A stretch of DNA of 64,000 nucleotides from Streptomyces pactum (GTDB lineage Bacteria > Actinomycetota > Actinomycetes > Streptomycetales > Streptomycetaceae). Made by a program: the position numbers and the translations under genes. Shown in pieces: positions 33,834 to 42,525 of this stretch. The notes beneath the pieces are model-generated. The model ran no database searches, was not told the DNA's origin, and saw nothing but the letters and a program-made list of their open reading frames with translations. The stretch lies in NCBI RefSeq assembly GCF_016031615.1, contig NZ_JACYXC010000002.1, positions 248,001 through 312,000 on the forward strand, given 5' to 3'. Each line of letters begins with the position of its first letter. The stretch's first letter is position 1.

Positions 33834-36176
33834 TTACTCGGTCAGGTCCAGCGCGGCCCGGACGATGCTGTCGGCGTCGATCCCGTGGTACCGGTAGACC
33901 TCCTCCAGCGACCCGGACTGGCCGAACCGGGTCACCCCCAGCGCCCGGTGCGGCACCTGCCGCACGGTGGCCAGGAAGGCCAGCGTGTGCGGGTGCCCGT
34001 CCACCACGGTGACCAGCGGCGTCGGCCGGGCGGCGGGGAAGAGCTGGTCGAGGATCCAGGTGTCGCCCGCACCCTGGCCGTGCCGGGCCTGGAGCGCCTG
34101 GTGGAGCAGCCCGGGGCTGGTCACACAGACCACGTCCGCCACCGTGCCCGCCTGCTCCAGCCGGTCGGCCGCGGCCAGCGCCTCGGTCATCATCGCGCCC
34201 ATGGCCGCGATCGTCACGGTGGCGTCCGCCCGGCGGCGCAGCGCGTAACCCCCCGCCACCACCTGCCGGCGCCGCCGCTCCCGGGCCGCCGGGTCGGCGG
34301 GCACCGCGGCCAGCGTCTGGTCCACCGGCCGGGTGGACAGCCGCAGGTAGGCCGAGCAGCCGTCGGGTCGGCCCAGCCGGGCGAGCGAGGCCAGCAGCGT
34401 CCACTCCGCGTCCACGGCGAACGCCGGCTCGTAGGTGACGCAGCCCGGCTGCTCGATGCCGATCGACGGGGTGGTGATCGACTGGTGCGCCCCGCCCTCC
34501 GGGGCCAGGGTCACCCCCGAGGGGGTACCGACCAGGATGGACTGGCCGCCCGCGTAGATGCCGAACGACCACGGCTCCAGCGCCCGCGTGACGAACGGGT
34601 CGTACATCACGCCGATGGGCAGCAGCGGCTCCCCCCACCGGCTCCAGGTGGCGCCCAGCTCGCCGAGGAGACCGACCAGGTTGGTCTCCGCGATGCCCAG
34701 CTCGATGTGCTGGCCCGTCGGCTTCTCGCGCCAGTGCAGGATGGTCTCCGCGTCGTCGGCGAACCAGTCCACCCGCTCGGTGCTGGACCACACCCCCACC
34801 TTGTTGACCCAGCCGCCCAGGTTGGTGGAGGAGGAGACGTCCGGGCTGACCGTGACGACCCGGCGGGCCGCCTCCGGGGCCTGCCGGGTGAGGTCGAGCA
34901 GCGCCCGGCCCAGCGCGGCCTGGGTCGTCGCCACCCCGCTCGGCGTCCGCCCCAGGTCCACCGGGAGCTCCGGCACCGGCGCCGCGGCCGGCTGCCGCCG
35001 GGACAGCCGGGCCGCCGTCCGCGCGCACAGCTCGGCCGCCGCGGAACCGGCCGGGAACCGCGCCCACGGCCGGTCCGGGTCGGCACCCACCCGCGCGGCC
35101 AGCTCCGTCATCTGCTCCGTCGTCAGCAGCGAGGAGTGGTTCTGCGGATGGCCCTCGGTGGGCAGCCCGTGGCCCTTGACGGTGTAGGCGAAGATCACCG
35201 TGGGCCGGTCGTCGTCGATCGCGGCGAACGCGGCGTCCAGCGCGGCCAGGTCGTGCCCGCCCAGGTTGCGCAGGGCCCGCACCAGCGTGGCGTCGTCCAG
35301 CTCCGCCAGCAGCCCGGCGATCGCGCCCGCCCCGGGACCGTCCCCCGGCAGCCGCCGCCGCAGCTCGCCCGCGGCACAGCGCAGCAGCCGCTGGAACTCC
35401 GCGTTCGGCATCGCGTCGATGCGCCGCCGCAGCTCGGCGCCGCCCGGACGGCCGAACAGCTCCTCCAGCAGCCGGCCGTACTTCACGTTCAGCACCTGCC
35501 AGCCCGCCGCGGCGAACATCCCCTGCAGCCGGTCGGCGGCCAGCACCGGCACGACCCGGTCCAGCGACTGCCGGTTGAGGTCCACCACCCACACCAGCTC
35601 GCCCAGCTCGGCCACCGCCGGGTCGAGCACCGCCTCCCACACCGCGCCCTCGTCCAGTTCGGCGTCGCCCACCAGGGCGTACTGCCGTCCCCGGCCGCCG
35701 CGACCCGTGGTGTTCTCCACATAGCGGCGTGCCAGCGCGCCCCAGATGGTCGCGGTGGCCCCGATGCCCACCGATCCGGTGGAGTAGTCCACCGGATCGG
35801 GGTCCTTGGAGCGGCTGGGGTAGCTCTGCAGGCCGCCGAACGCGCGCAGCGTGGTCAGATAGGACTCGTCCAGCTCGCCGAGCAGGTAGTTGACCGCATG
35901 GAGCACCGGCGAGGCGTGCGGCTTCACCGACACCCGGTCCTCCGCCCGCAGGTGCCGGAACCAGAGCGTGGACATGATCGACACCATGGACGCGGACGAC
36001 GCCTGGTGGCCGCCCACCTTCAGCCCCGAGGGGTTGGGGCGCACCCGGTTGGCGTGGTGCACGATCGCGCTGGACAGCCACAGCACCCGCTGTTCGACGT
36101 CGCGCAGGACGTCGTCGGACCCGGAACCGGCCAGGTCGGTGCCGGGCTGCTGACTGAGGGGGGTTGCGCTGGTCAT
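33834..36176 (-). CDS. AceE/transketolase-like TPP-dependent E1 enzyme
   Basis: A 780-aa TPP enzyme resembling the homodimeric pyruvate dehydrogenase E1 (AceE) and transketolase. The PP domain includes GLKVGGHQASSASM, KPHASPVLHAVNYLLG and the TPP/Mg motif GDAELDEG...VVDLNRQ. The PYR domain includes the catalytic Glu context IELGIAETNLVGLL, followed by a transketolase C-terminal domain. It is about 100 residues shorter than typical AceE (around 890), so it may be a relative with another 2-oxoacid substrate. ATG 36176 has GGAGG 10-11 bases upstream. It is transcribed divergently from an Lrp-type regulator that probably controls it. Confidence 0.8.
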   Translation of the reverse strand: MTSATPLSQQPGTDLAGSGSDDVLRDVEQRVLWLSSAIVHHANRVRPNPSGLKVGGHQASSASMVSIMSTLWFRHLRAEDRVSVKPHASPVLHAVNYLLGELDESYLTTLRAFGGLQSYPSRSKDPDPVDYSTGSVGIGATATIWGALARRYVENTTGRGGRGRQYALVGDAELDEGAVWEAVLDPAVAELGELVWVVDLNRQSLDRVVPVLAADRLQGMFAAAGWQVLNVKYGRLLEELFGRPGGAELRRRIDAMPNAEFQRLLRCAAGELRRRLPGDGPGAGAIAGLLAELDDATLVRALRNLGGHDLAALDAAFAAIDDDRPTVIFAYTVKGHGLPTEGHPQNHSSLLTTEQMTELAARVGADPDRPWARFPAGSAAAELCARTAARLSRRQPAAAPVPELPVDLGRTPSGVATTQAALGRALLDLTRQAPEAARRVVTVSPDVSSSTNLGGWVNKVGVWSSTERVDWFADDAETILHWREKPTGQHIELGIAETNLVGLLGELGATWSRWGEPLLPIGVMYDPFVTRALEPWSFGIYAGGQSILVGTPSGVTLAPEGGAHQSITTPSIGIEQPGCVTYEPAFAVDAEWTLLASLARLGRPDGCSAYLRLSTRPVDQTLAAVPADPAARERRRRQVVAGGYALRRRADATVTIAAMGAMMTEALAAADRLEQAGTVADVVCVTSPGLLHQALQARHGQGAGDTWILDQLFPAARPTPLVTVVDGHPHTLAFLATVRQVPHRALGVTRFGQSGSLEEVYRYHGIDADSIVRAALDLTE

Positions 36177-36397
36177 GGACTGACGGGCCTCCAGGGACGG
36201 GTCACCGCCCCGCACGGGACGGCGACCTTCGAGGGTGCGGTGCCCCGAGCGGTACGTGGAGGCTCCGTGCGGCGCGAGGGCGTCTCGGCGGCGCGCCGAC
36301 CGCGTCACGGCCGACCGGCGCTCCATGCTCCTCGTAGGCACTTGGTGCGTATGAGGACAGCACGGCCCGATGATGTGCACAAGACCGGCGATGATAT

Positions 36398-36414
36398 TTG
36401 AGCAGAATGCTCAA
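36398..36414. promoter_or_regulatory. Candidate Lrp-type operator
   Basis: A perfect palindrome TTGAGC-AGAAT-GCTCAA lies in the 272-bp region between the AceE-like gene and the Lrp-family regulator, inside an unusually AT-rich patch. It is 34 bp upstream of the regulator's GTG. Lrp/AsnC proteins bind such short dyads and often repress themselves. Confidence 0.6.
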
Positions 36415-36448
36415 CCGCCCGCCGTCCCGACCCGCCAGGGAGTGCACT

Positions 36449-36931
36449 GTGCCCAGTGGCCGCACGATCGATCCCACCGACGCCCGCCTGCTGCTCGCGC
36501 TCGCCGGCCAGCCCCGGGCCACCACCATCGCCCTCGCCGAACAGGCCGGCCTGTCCCGGAACACCGTCCAGGCCCGCCTGAGCGGATTCGAACAGCACGG
36601 TGCCCTGCAGTCCTTCGAGCGGTGCGTGGACCCGGCGGTCCTCGGCTACCCGCTCACCGCGTTCATCACCACCCAGGTCACCCAGCGCCGGATGGACGGG
36701 GTGGCGACCGCCCTCGCCGGCATCCCCGAGGTGCTCCAGGTGCACGGGCTGAGCGGGCAGACCGACCTGCTGGTGCACGTGGTCGCCAAGGACGCCGACG
36801 ACCTCTACCGCGTCGCCGACCAGATCCTGGGCATCCCGGGCGTGGAACGGACCAACACCGCGCTGGTGATGCGGCAACTGGTCGACTACCGGATCACCCC
36901 GCTGCTGCGGCGCGCGGCCGGCACCCGGTGA
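36449..36931 (+). CDS. Lrp/AsnC family transcriptional regulator
   Basis: A 160-aa feast/famine regulator. The N-terminal helix-turn-helix (about 8-55; IDPTDARLLLALAG, TIALAEQAGLSRNTVQARL) is followed by the RAM ligand-binding domain (about 70-150; VLQVHGLSGQTDLLVHVVAKDADDLY). Several in-frame starts exist upstream, including ATG 36407. I prefer GTG 36449 because of AGGGA about seven bases upstream and because the others would place the palindrome inside the coding region. Divergent orientation suggests it controls the AceE-like gene. Ligand is probably an amino acid or keto acid. Confidence 0.87.
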   Translation: MPSGRTIDPTDARLLLALAGQPRATTIALAEQAGLSRNTVQARLSGFEQHGALQSFERCVDPAVLGYPLTAFITTQVTQRRMDGVATALAGIPEVLQVHGLSGQTDLLVHVVAKDADDLYRVADQILGIPGVERTNTALVMRQLVDYRITPLLRRAAGTR

Positions 36932-37040
36932 GCGGCCACGGTTCCGGCACCCGGTGAGTCCTGCGGTCCCGGCATCCGGTGAGCCCTGTGGTCCCGGAAT
37001 CCGGTGAGCCCTGCGGTTCCGGCAACGGGTGGGAGCCGCG
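36919..37040. repeat. 25-26-bp tandem repeat overlapping the Lrp gene end
   Basis: The unit CCGGTGAGCCCTGCGGTCCC recurs at 25-26-bp spacing (CCGGTGAG at 36925, 36951, 36976 and 37001, with a decayed copy near 37026). The first copy overlaps the stop codon region of the Lrp gene. Confidence 0.75.
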
Positions 37041-37198
37041 GGGACGGTGAGCGGTGAGGTCCGCCGGGATCGCCGCATCCGTCCGCTCCGGCCGCGCCGG
37101 CCCGGTCCTGTTGCGCCGGCCCGGTCCGCCGGGCCCGCCGGTCCGTCGTGCCGGTCGCGGCCCCGGACCGGCCGACGGTCCCGGCTCCGCCCGCCCGG

Positions 37199-38029
37199 TC
37201 ACCCGTCCCCACCCGGCCGGCCGGTATCGCCGGGGTGGCCCGTGCCGCCGGGGTGGCCGGTGTCGCCGAGGTGGCCGGTGTCACCGAACACCTCCAGCCG
37301 CAGCCGGCCCCGGTCCGCCACCCAGCGGGTCACCGAGGCGTTGGGCACCGGCGGCAGGTCCTCCGGCACCGGGGCACCGATGCCGTCCAGCACGTGCCGC
37401 AGCGCCGTCACCACGGCGTCGTGCGCCACCACCAGGACCCGCGCTCCGCCGGCCACCGCGTCCAGCCGGGTCAGCAGGTCGCCGACCCGCAGCGCCACAT
37501 CGGCGTGCGACTCGCCCCCCGGCGGGCGGTAGAACCACTCCCCGGTACGGGCCCGGCGCCGCGCCTCCTCCGGGGCGGCGGCCGCGATCGCGGCGGGGGT
37601 GAGCAGCTCGAAGACGCCCATCTCCCGGTCGCGCAGCCGCGCGTCGAACAGCGGTCGCGCCGCCGGGTGGCCGCGCCGGGCCGCCTCCCGGGCCATGACC
37701 GACCAGGTCTGCCGTGCCCGGCGGTACGGGGAGCAGAGCACCAGGTCCGGGCGGTGGGCCGGGAGGAGTGCCGCGAGCCAGGCCCCGAGCGTGACCGCCT
37801 GCCGGACCCCGCGATCGGACAGCGGCACCAGGGCGTCCGCCTCCCACAGCGGCACTTGGGCATCCGACTCCCGGTCCGGCGGGCGGTGCCGGTCCGTCGC
37901 GCCGCGCGCCGCCGCGGCGAAACGCTCGTTGGCCACGCTCTCGGCGTGGCGCACCGCGGTCAGCCCGCCCAGCCGGTGACGGTGGACCGGCGGTTCCCCC
38001 CGCTCCGCGGCCGACGACGGCTCGGTCAC
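37199..38029 (-). CDS. Histidine phosphatase (phosphoglycerate mutase family)
   Basis: A 276-aa branch-1 histidine phosphatase. The catalytic His is in AVRHAESVANERF, with Ala instead of the usual Gly of RHG. Other motifs are CSPYRRARQT, the acid DREMGVFEL and the second His in VVAHDAVV. GAGGAGG eight bases before GTG 38029 fixes the start. The last about 28 residues are collagen-like GDTGHP repeats encoded by 18-bp tandem DNA repeats. These enzymes act on small phosphoesters in the cytosol. The substrate is unknown. Confidence 0.82.
   Translation of the reverse strand: MTEPSSAAERGEPPVHRHRLGGLTAVRHAESVANERFAAAARGATDRHRPPDRESDAQVPLWEADALVPLSDRGVRQAVTLGAWLAALLPAHRPDLVLCSPYRRARQTWSVMAREAARRGHPAARPLFDARLRDREMGVFELLTPAAIAAAAPEEARRRARTGEWFYRPPGGESHADVALRVGDLLTRLDAVAGGARVLVVAHDAVVTALRHVLDGIGAPVPEDLPPVPNASVTRWVADRGRLRLEVFGDTGHLGDTGHPGGTGHPGDTGRPGGDG
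37222..37289. repeat. 18-bp tandem repeat encoding GDTGHP units
   Basis: About 3.5 copies of an 18-bp unit (GGTGGCCGGTGTCGCCGA type) lie in the 3' end of the histidine phosphatase gene and give its repetitive tail. Confidence 0.7.
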
Positions 38030-38176
38030 GACGGACACCTCCTCGGTTCGTACGGGACGGACTCGTACGGGACGGACTGCCGGCCGGACGATCCGGACGG
38101 CCCGGACGGCCCGGACGCGGCGGGCACCGGCCACGGCCGGTGTGCGGGCCCGCCGCCGCTCCGCGCGCCGGCCGGC

Positions 38177-38911
38177 TCAGCGCAGCGCGGAGAAGTTCTC
38201 CACGGCGGACGTCCGGCCGGTGACGATGATGACGTCGCCCTGGTGCACCACCGTCTCGGCCGTGGCGTGGGTGAAGTTCTCACCCAGCCGCTTGATCCCC
38301 ACGATGGTGACGCCGTAGACGCTGCGCAGCCGGCTCTCGCCCAGCGGGATCCCGCGCACCACACTCGGCGCGATCGTCTTCACCAGCGCGTAGTCGCTGT
38401 CGAACCGGATGAAGTCCAGCATCCGCCCGGTCACCAGATGGGCCACCCGCTCGCCCATCTCGTGCTCGGGCAGCACCACGTGGTGGGCGCCCAGACGCTC
38501 CAGCACCTGACCGTGCTGGCGGCTGACCGCCATCCCCCAGATGTTGGGCACCCCCGCGTCCACCAGGTTGGACGTCACCAGCATGCTCGCCTCGACGGCG
38601 CTGCCGATGCCCACCACGGCGCTGGTGAACTCGTGGACCCCCAGCTGCGCCAGCGCCTCCGGGTCGGTGCCGTCGGCCACCACCGCGTGGGTGAGCAGCT
38701 CGCTGTGGCGCCGCACCACCCGGTCGTCGACGTCCACCCCCAGCACGTCCCAGCCGTGCCGCATCAGCTCGCCGGCGAGCGACCGGCCGAACCGGCCCAG
38801 GCCGATGACGGCGACCCGCTGCTCCCGGGGGAGCGCGGGCCCGTCCGTCCGCCGCCGGCGCCGGCGGAACAGGGCGCGCAGGTGACCTGCCGGGGTCGGG
38901 TGCTCAGCCAA
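38177..38911 (-). CDS. TrkA/KtrA family potassium channel regulatory protein
   Basis: A 244-aa RCK protein. The RCK-N Rossmann domain begins at about residue 33 (VAVIGLGRFGRSLAGEL) with the acidic VDVDDRVV that selects the adenine ribose, and an RCK-C domain follows from about residue 160 (IPLGESRLRSVYGVTIVGIKR). It gates the TrkH/KtrB pore in response to nucleotides. The start overlaps the TrkH stop by 8 bp, indicating translational coupling in one operon, trkH first. Confidence 0.9.
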   Translation of the reverse strand: MAEHPTPAGHLRALFRRRRRRTDGPALPREQRVAVIGLGRFGRSLAGELMRHGWDVLGVDVDDRVVRRHSELLTHAVVADGTDPEALAQLGVHEFTSAVVGIGSAVEASMLVTSNLVDAGVPNIWGMAVSRQHGQVLERLGAHHVVLPEHEMGERVAHLVTGRMLDFIRFDSDYALVKTIAPSVVRGIPLGESRLRSVYGVTIVGIKRLGENFTHATAETVVHQGDVIIVTGRTSAVENFSALR

Positions 38912-40271
38912 TGACGGGTCGCTCCTCGGGCAGCTGGTAACGGCGGGTCCGCTCCCGCAGGGCGAGCGCGGAGACCAGGGTGACCGGGCCGAGCCGGCCC
39001 ACGAACATCAGCAGGACCAGGACCAGTCGCCCGGAGGCGGGCAGCTCGGTGGTGATGCCGGTGGTCAGCCCCACCGTGCCGAAGGCGGAGACGGCTTCGA
39101 AGAGCACCGCCTCGAACATCTCGTCCGTCACGGTCAGCAGCACCATCGTGGCGGACATCACCAGGCCCACCCCCAGCAGCGCCACCGTGAGCGCCTGCCG
39201 CAGCACCTGGGACGACAGCCGCCGGCCGAGGATCACCGAGTCCCGCTCGCCGCGCACCTCGGCGACGATGGCGGCGGCCAGCACCGCGAACGTGGTGATC
39301 TTGATGCCGCCGGCGGTGCCCGCGCTGCCGCCGCCGATGAACATCAGCACACAGCTGAACAGCAGGGTCGCGGGCTCCAGAGCGCCGATGTCGATGCTGT
39401 TGAAACCCGCGGTCCGGGTCATGGCGGCGGCGAAGAAACCGTTCAGCAGCTTGTCCCCGGTGCCGAACGGGCCCAGGGTGCCGGCGTTGGTCCACTCCAG
39501 CGCACAGGTGACGGCCGTGCCGACGGCCAGCAGCAGCCCGGTGGTGAGCAGCGTGAGCCGGGTGTGCAGGGACCAGGCCCGCCGGCCGGCGCGCCGCCGG
39601 TGCCGGTGGCGCAACAGCTCCAGCAGGACCGGGAAGCCCAGCCCGCCGAGGATGACGGCGACGGCGACCGGCAGCACCACCCAGGGGTCCCGCTGGTAGG
39701 GCGTCAGATTCGTCGCGTCCAGCCCGAATCCGGCGTTGTTGAAGGCCGACACGGCGGTGAAGAGCCCGTGGTACGCGGCGTCCGCCGGGGACCGGCCGTA
39801 GCGCACGCCGAAGCGGAGCGCGAGGACGGCCGCCACCACCAGCTCCACCACCGCGGTGGTCCCGGCCACCCCCAGCAGCACCCGGCGGGTCTGCCCGATG
39901 CCCAGGCTCCGGGTCTCCGCCTGGGCGGTGAGCTGCAGCCGCAGCCGCAGCCGGCCGGAGACCAGCAGCGCCAGCAGCGAGGCCAGGGTCATGATGCCGA
40001 AGCCACCGACCTGGATCAGGCCGAGGATGACGCCCTCGCCGAAACCGCTCCAGTGGGCACCGGTGTCCACCACCGCCAGCCCGGTGACGCAGACCGCCGA
40101 GACCGCGGTGAACAGGGAGGTGAGGGCGCCGGACGAGCCGCCGTGCGCGGCGGCCGCGGGCAGCGCCAGCAGCCCGGTGCCGACCAGCACCGCCACGGCG
40201 AAGGCGAGGACGACGGTGCGCGCCGGATGCGCGGTGAACAGGCGGAGCAGCACCCGCACGCGACGGTCCAC
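38904..40271 (-). CDS. TrkH/KtrB family potassium uptake protein
   Basis: A 455-aa K+ translocating subunit with the fourfold M1-P-M2 repeat. Selectivity-loop segments ending in Gly are visible, e.g. AVSAVCVTGLAV, VSAFNNAGFGLD, MTRTAGFNSID and VSAFGTVGLTTG. These form the pore. I start it at GTG 40271, seven bases after GAGGAGA; a start at 40304 would add MFKGCVRGDLP without an RBS. It works with the overlapping TrkA/KtrA gene. A palindrome and promoter-like TTGACA lie just upstream. Confidence 0.9.
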   Translation of the reverse strand: MDRRVRVLLRLFTAHPARTVVLAFAVAVLVGTGLLALPAAAAHGGSSGALTSLFTAVSAVCVTGLAVVDTGAHWSGFGEGVILGLIQVGGFGIMTLASLLALLVSGRLRLRLQLTAQAETRSLGIGQTRRVLLGVAGTTAVVELVVAAVLALRFGVRYGRSPADAAYHGLFTAVSAFNNAGFGLDATNLTPYQRDPWVVLPVAVAVILGGLGFPVLLELLRHRHRRRAGRRAWSLHTRLTLLTTGLLLAVGTAVTCALEWTNAGTLGPFGTGDKLLNGFFAAAMTRTAGFNSIDIGALEPATLLFSCVLMFIGGGSAGTAGGIKITTFAVLAAAIVAEVRGERDSVILGRRLSSQVLRQALTVALLGVGLVMSATMVLLTVTDEMFEAVLFEAVSAFGTVGLTTGITTELPASGRLVLVLLMFVGRLGPVTLVSALALRERTRRYQLPEERPVIG

Positions 40272-40296
40272 CGGCAGGTCTCCTCGTACACACCCC

Positions 40297-40311
40297 TTGA
40301 ACACGTGTCAA
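40297..40311. promoter_or_regulatory. Palindrome at the trkH start region
   Basis: TTGAACACGTGTCAA (forward strand) has TTGA/TCAA arms around ACACGTGT. Read on the reverse strand it contains TTGACA, a consensus -35 hexamer, with TACGAG 17 bases on. It sits 26 bp upstream of the trkH GTG and could be a combined promoter and operator. Confidence 0.45.
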
Positions 40312-40759
40312 ATCAGACTTTAACCGCATGTGGCGTTGGGCCCGCGTACCCGGACGCGGGCGAGCCGGGCCCCGGCCGGCGGCCGGCGCACCGTCGGCGC
40401 GCCGAGCGGCCCGGCACCCGGCGCCGGGGGAGGGGCGCGCCGGCCACGGGACCGCCGGCCGGGGCTCGACCGAACGCCGGACCGGGTGGGAGGAGGGACG
40501 GCCGGGGCGCCGCGGGGCCGGCCGGTACGGGGAGCGCGCAGGCGCCCGGGCCCGGTGCGGCGGTGTCCCGGGGCGCCGCCGCCGTCGGGAGGGGTGAGGG
40601 GCGGGGACGGCCGGCGCACCGCGGGGACGCCCCGCACGGAAGAGGCGGTCCGGGCGCCCCTGCCGCGACGGTCCCGGGCCGGGTGGCCGGGAGCGCCGTG
40701 GGGGCCGGCCGGGGCGGGGGAGCGCCCGGGAGACGGTGCGGTGAGCGGTCCGTGCGCGG
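40312..40759. other. 448-bp gap upstream of trkHA
   Basis: No gene is supported. The sequence is extremely G-rich on the forward strand and contains only low-complexity open frames. Confidence 0.45.
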
Positions 40760-42094
40760 TCAGCCGCGCGGCGTCAGCCGGGGGTGGGCGCCGTTGAGGT
40801 AGTGGTCACCGATGTCCCGCAGCCGGTGCGCCGGGGAGCCGTGCGCGGTGAGCACCCGGGCGTTGCGCCAGAAGCGGTCGAACCCCGGGCCGCCGGGGAA
40901 GGATCCGGAACCGTCGGTCAGCTCCAGCACCCGGGTGGTGATGTGCACCGCGGCCCGGCTGGTCACCGCCTCGGCCGCGGCGACCAGCACCGCGATGTCG
41001 GCGCGCTCGTCCACGCCGAGGTCGGGCCCCGCGAGGAGGCCCCGCTCCAGCGCCTCCGTCGCCCGTTCCAGCACCGCCGCCGCGGCGTGCGCGGCGGTGG
41101 CCAGCTCGCCGTAGGCCAGCAGCAGATACGGGTCCTCGCCGGGCCGTTCCGGCCGGCCGCCGTCCCGCCACGGCGCCGCCGACCAGCCCGCCCGGCTGAC
41201 GTCGCGGGCCTCCGCCAGCGCCCCCTCCGCGATGCCCAGTCCGACGTGGACCAGGGCGAGTTGCAGCGCCAGCGGGGCGAGCGTGGCGTGGGCGGGGGCG
41301 TCGTGCTCGTCCCGCGGCACCACGCCCAGCAACTGGTCCCGGTCCACCGGCACATCGTCGAAACCGGCGCTGCCGGCCCCGGTGAGCCGCTGGCCGAGCC
41401 GCTCCGGCGCGCGCTCGGTGGACACCCCCGGGTGCGCCGGGTCCACCAGCGCGACCAGTGACTCGCCGGTCTCGGCCGAACGGGCGCCGACCACCAGCCG
41501 GTCGGCGACGGTGACGCCCGCCGCGAAGCTCCGCCGCCCGTTGAGGACGAACCCGCCGTCGGCCGGGGTGAGGGTCAGTCCGGGGCCGGCGCCGGGCTCG
41601 AACGGCTCGACACCGCCGCCCAGCAGCCACCGCCGCCGGGCGGTGGCCGACTCCAGCGCCGCGGCGCTCTCGGGGGTGCCGAAGAACCGGGCGCTCCAGG
41701 CCAGGACGTAGTGGTGGGCCAGCAGCTCGCCGATGGAGCCGTCCGCCGCCGCGATCTCCCGTATCACCGCACAGGCGGCCCGCCAGCCCGCGCCGTGCCG
41801 GCCCGGTCCGGGCGGCGTGAGCAGCGCCGGCAGCCCCGACTCCCGCAGCCGGCCCGCCTCGTCGAACGGCGGCTCCCCGGCCCGGTCCCGGGCGGACGCG
41901 TCGACGGCCAGGTCGTCCGCCACCTCATGGGCCACCCGGGCCCACAACTCGTCGTCGGGAAAACGCTCGGCCGCCCGCTCGGCGACCCGGTCCCCCGGGC
42001 GGCCGGCCGGGCGCTCGGCCCCCGTGCCGGTGCCGCGTTCGAGCGAGAACCCCGTGGGCGCGGGGCCGATCCGTACTGCGGAATGCCTCGGCAT
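40760..42094 (-). CDS. DszC/SfnB-like acyl-CoA dehydrogenase-fold flavoprotein
   Basis: A 444-aa acyl-CoA-dehydrogenase-fold protein of the DszC/SfnB (sulfur-acquisition) subgroup. The N-terminal helical domain leads to GLPALLTPPGPGRHG and the middle beta domain GGFVLNGRRSFAAGV; the C-terminal helical bundle ends in the DszC-like motif IGDHYLNGAHP. The general base Glu of true acyl-CoA dehydrogenases is not evident. Such proteins are FMN monooxygenases that oxidise organosulfur or related compounds with reduced flavin. GAAGG about ten bases upstream supports ATG 42094. A candidate operator lies 94-118 bp upstream, and a cysteine-free Rrf2 gene is the next gene upstream. Confidence 0.78.
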   Translation of the reverse strand: MPRHSAVRIGPAPTGFSLERGTGTGAERPAGRPGDRVAERAAERFPDDELWARVAHEVADDLAVDASARDRAGEPPFDEAGRLRESGLPALLTPPGPGRHGAGWRAACAVIREIAAADGSIGELLAHHYVLAWSARFFGTPESAAALESATARRRWLLGGGVEPFEPGAGPGLTLTPADGGFVLNGRRSFAAGVTVADRLVVGARSAETGESLVALVDPAHPGVSTERAPERLGQRLTGAGSAGFDDVPVDRDQLLGVVPRDEHDAPAHATLAPLALQLALVHVGLGIAEGALAEARDVSRAGWSAAPWRDGGRPERPGEDPYLLLAYGELATAAHAAAAVLERATEALERGLLAGPDLGVDERADIAVLVAAAEAVTSRAAVHITTRVLELTDGSGSFPGGPGFDRFWRNARVLTAHGSPAHRLRDIGDHYLNGAHPRLTPRG

Positions 42095-42525
42095 ACGCCG
42101 TTCACCTTCCCCTCGGGTGTGCCGTCCGCAGGTGCGCGCGACGACGGTGGTCGGGCCGTTGACGCCGGAACCGCAGGTAGCGGATGTCATTCCCAGTTTT
42201 CCCACGGGAATGGTAGGGATACTGCCAGAGGGAGAGCCGCGCCCCAAGGGGCAGTTCGCCATATGGACCGAGCCGTTCGAAATCCGGGACGACGCGTCGC
42301 CCCCCCGCCCGCCGGGGCCGCGTCCGGCGGGGCCCGCGTCGCCCGGCGCGTGTCCCGGCGCCGCCCGCACGCCGTCCGGCGCATCCCGCTCCGCCCGGAA
42401 CCCGTCGGGAGCCCGGCCCGTCACGGCCTGCTGTGGTTCGCCGGGGCCCGCCGCGCCCTGCCGTCCGGCGCGGTGTCCTGGGATCCGCCGCGTTCCGGCG
42501 CCCGTCGGGGCGGAGTCACGCCTCG
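42095..42525. other. 431-bp regulatory gap
   Basis: No gene is supported. The region holds the dyad at 42188-42212 and the presumed promoter of the DszC-like gene; the rest is GC-rich spacer. Confidence 0.5.
42188..42212. promoter_or_regulatory. Candidate operator with three TTCCC half-sites
   Basis: CATTCCC (42188-42194) pairs with GGGAATG (42206-42212), and within it TTCCCACGGGAA (42199-42210) is a nearly perfect palindrome. The arrangement, two direct half-sites and one inverted, suits a dimeric regulator such as the neighbouring Rrf2 protein. Confidence 0.5.

Noticed and set aside
40271..40304. Earlier ATG start for trkH at 40304
   Set aside because: The extra MFKGCVRGDLP has no RBS and overlaps the promoter-like palindrome. 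GTG 40271 has GAGGAGA at good spacing.
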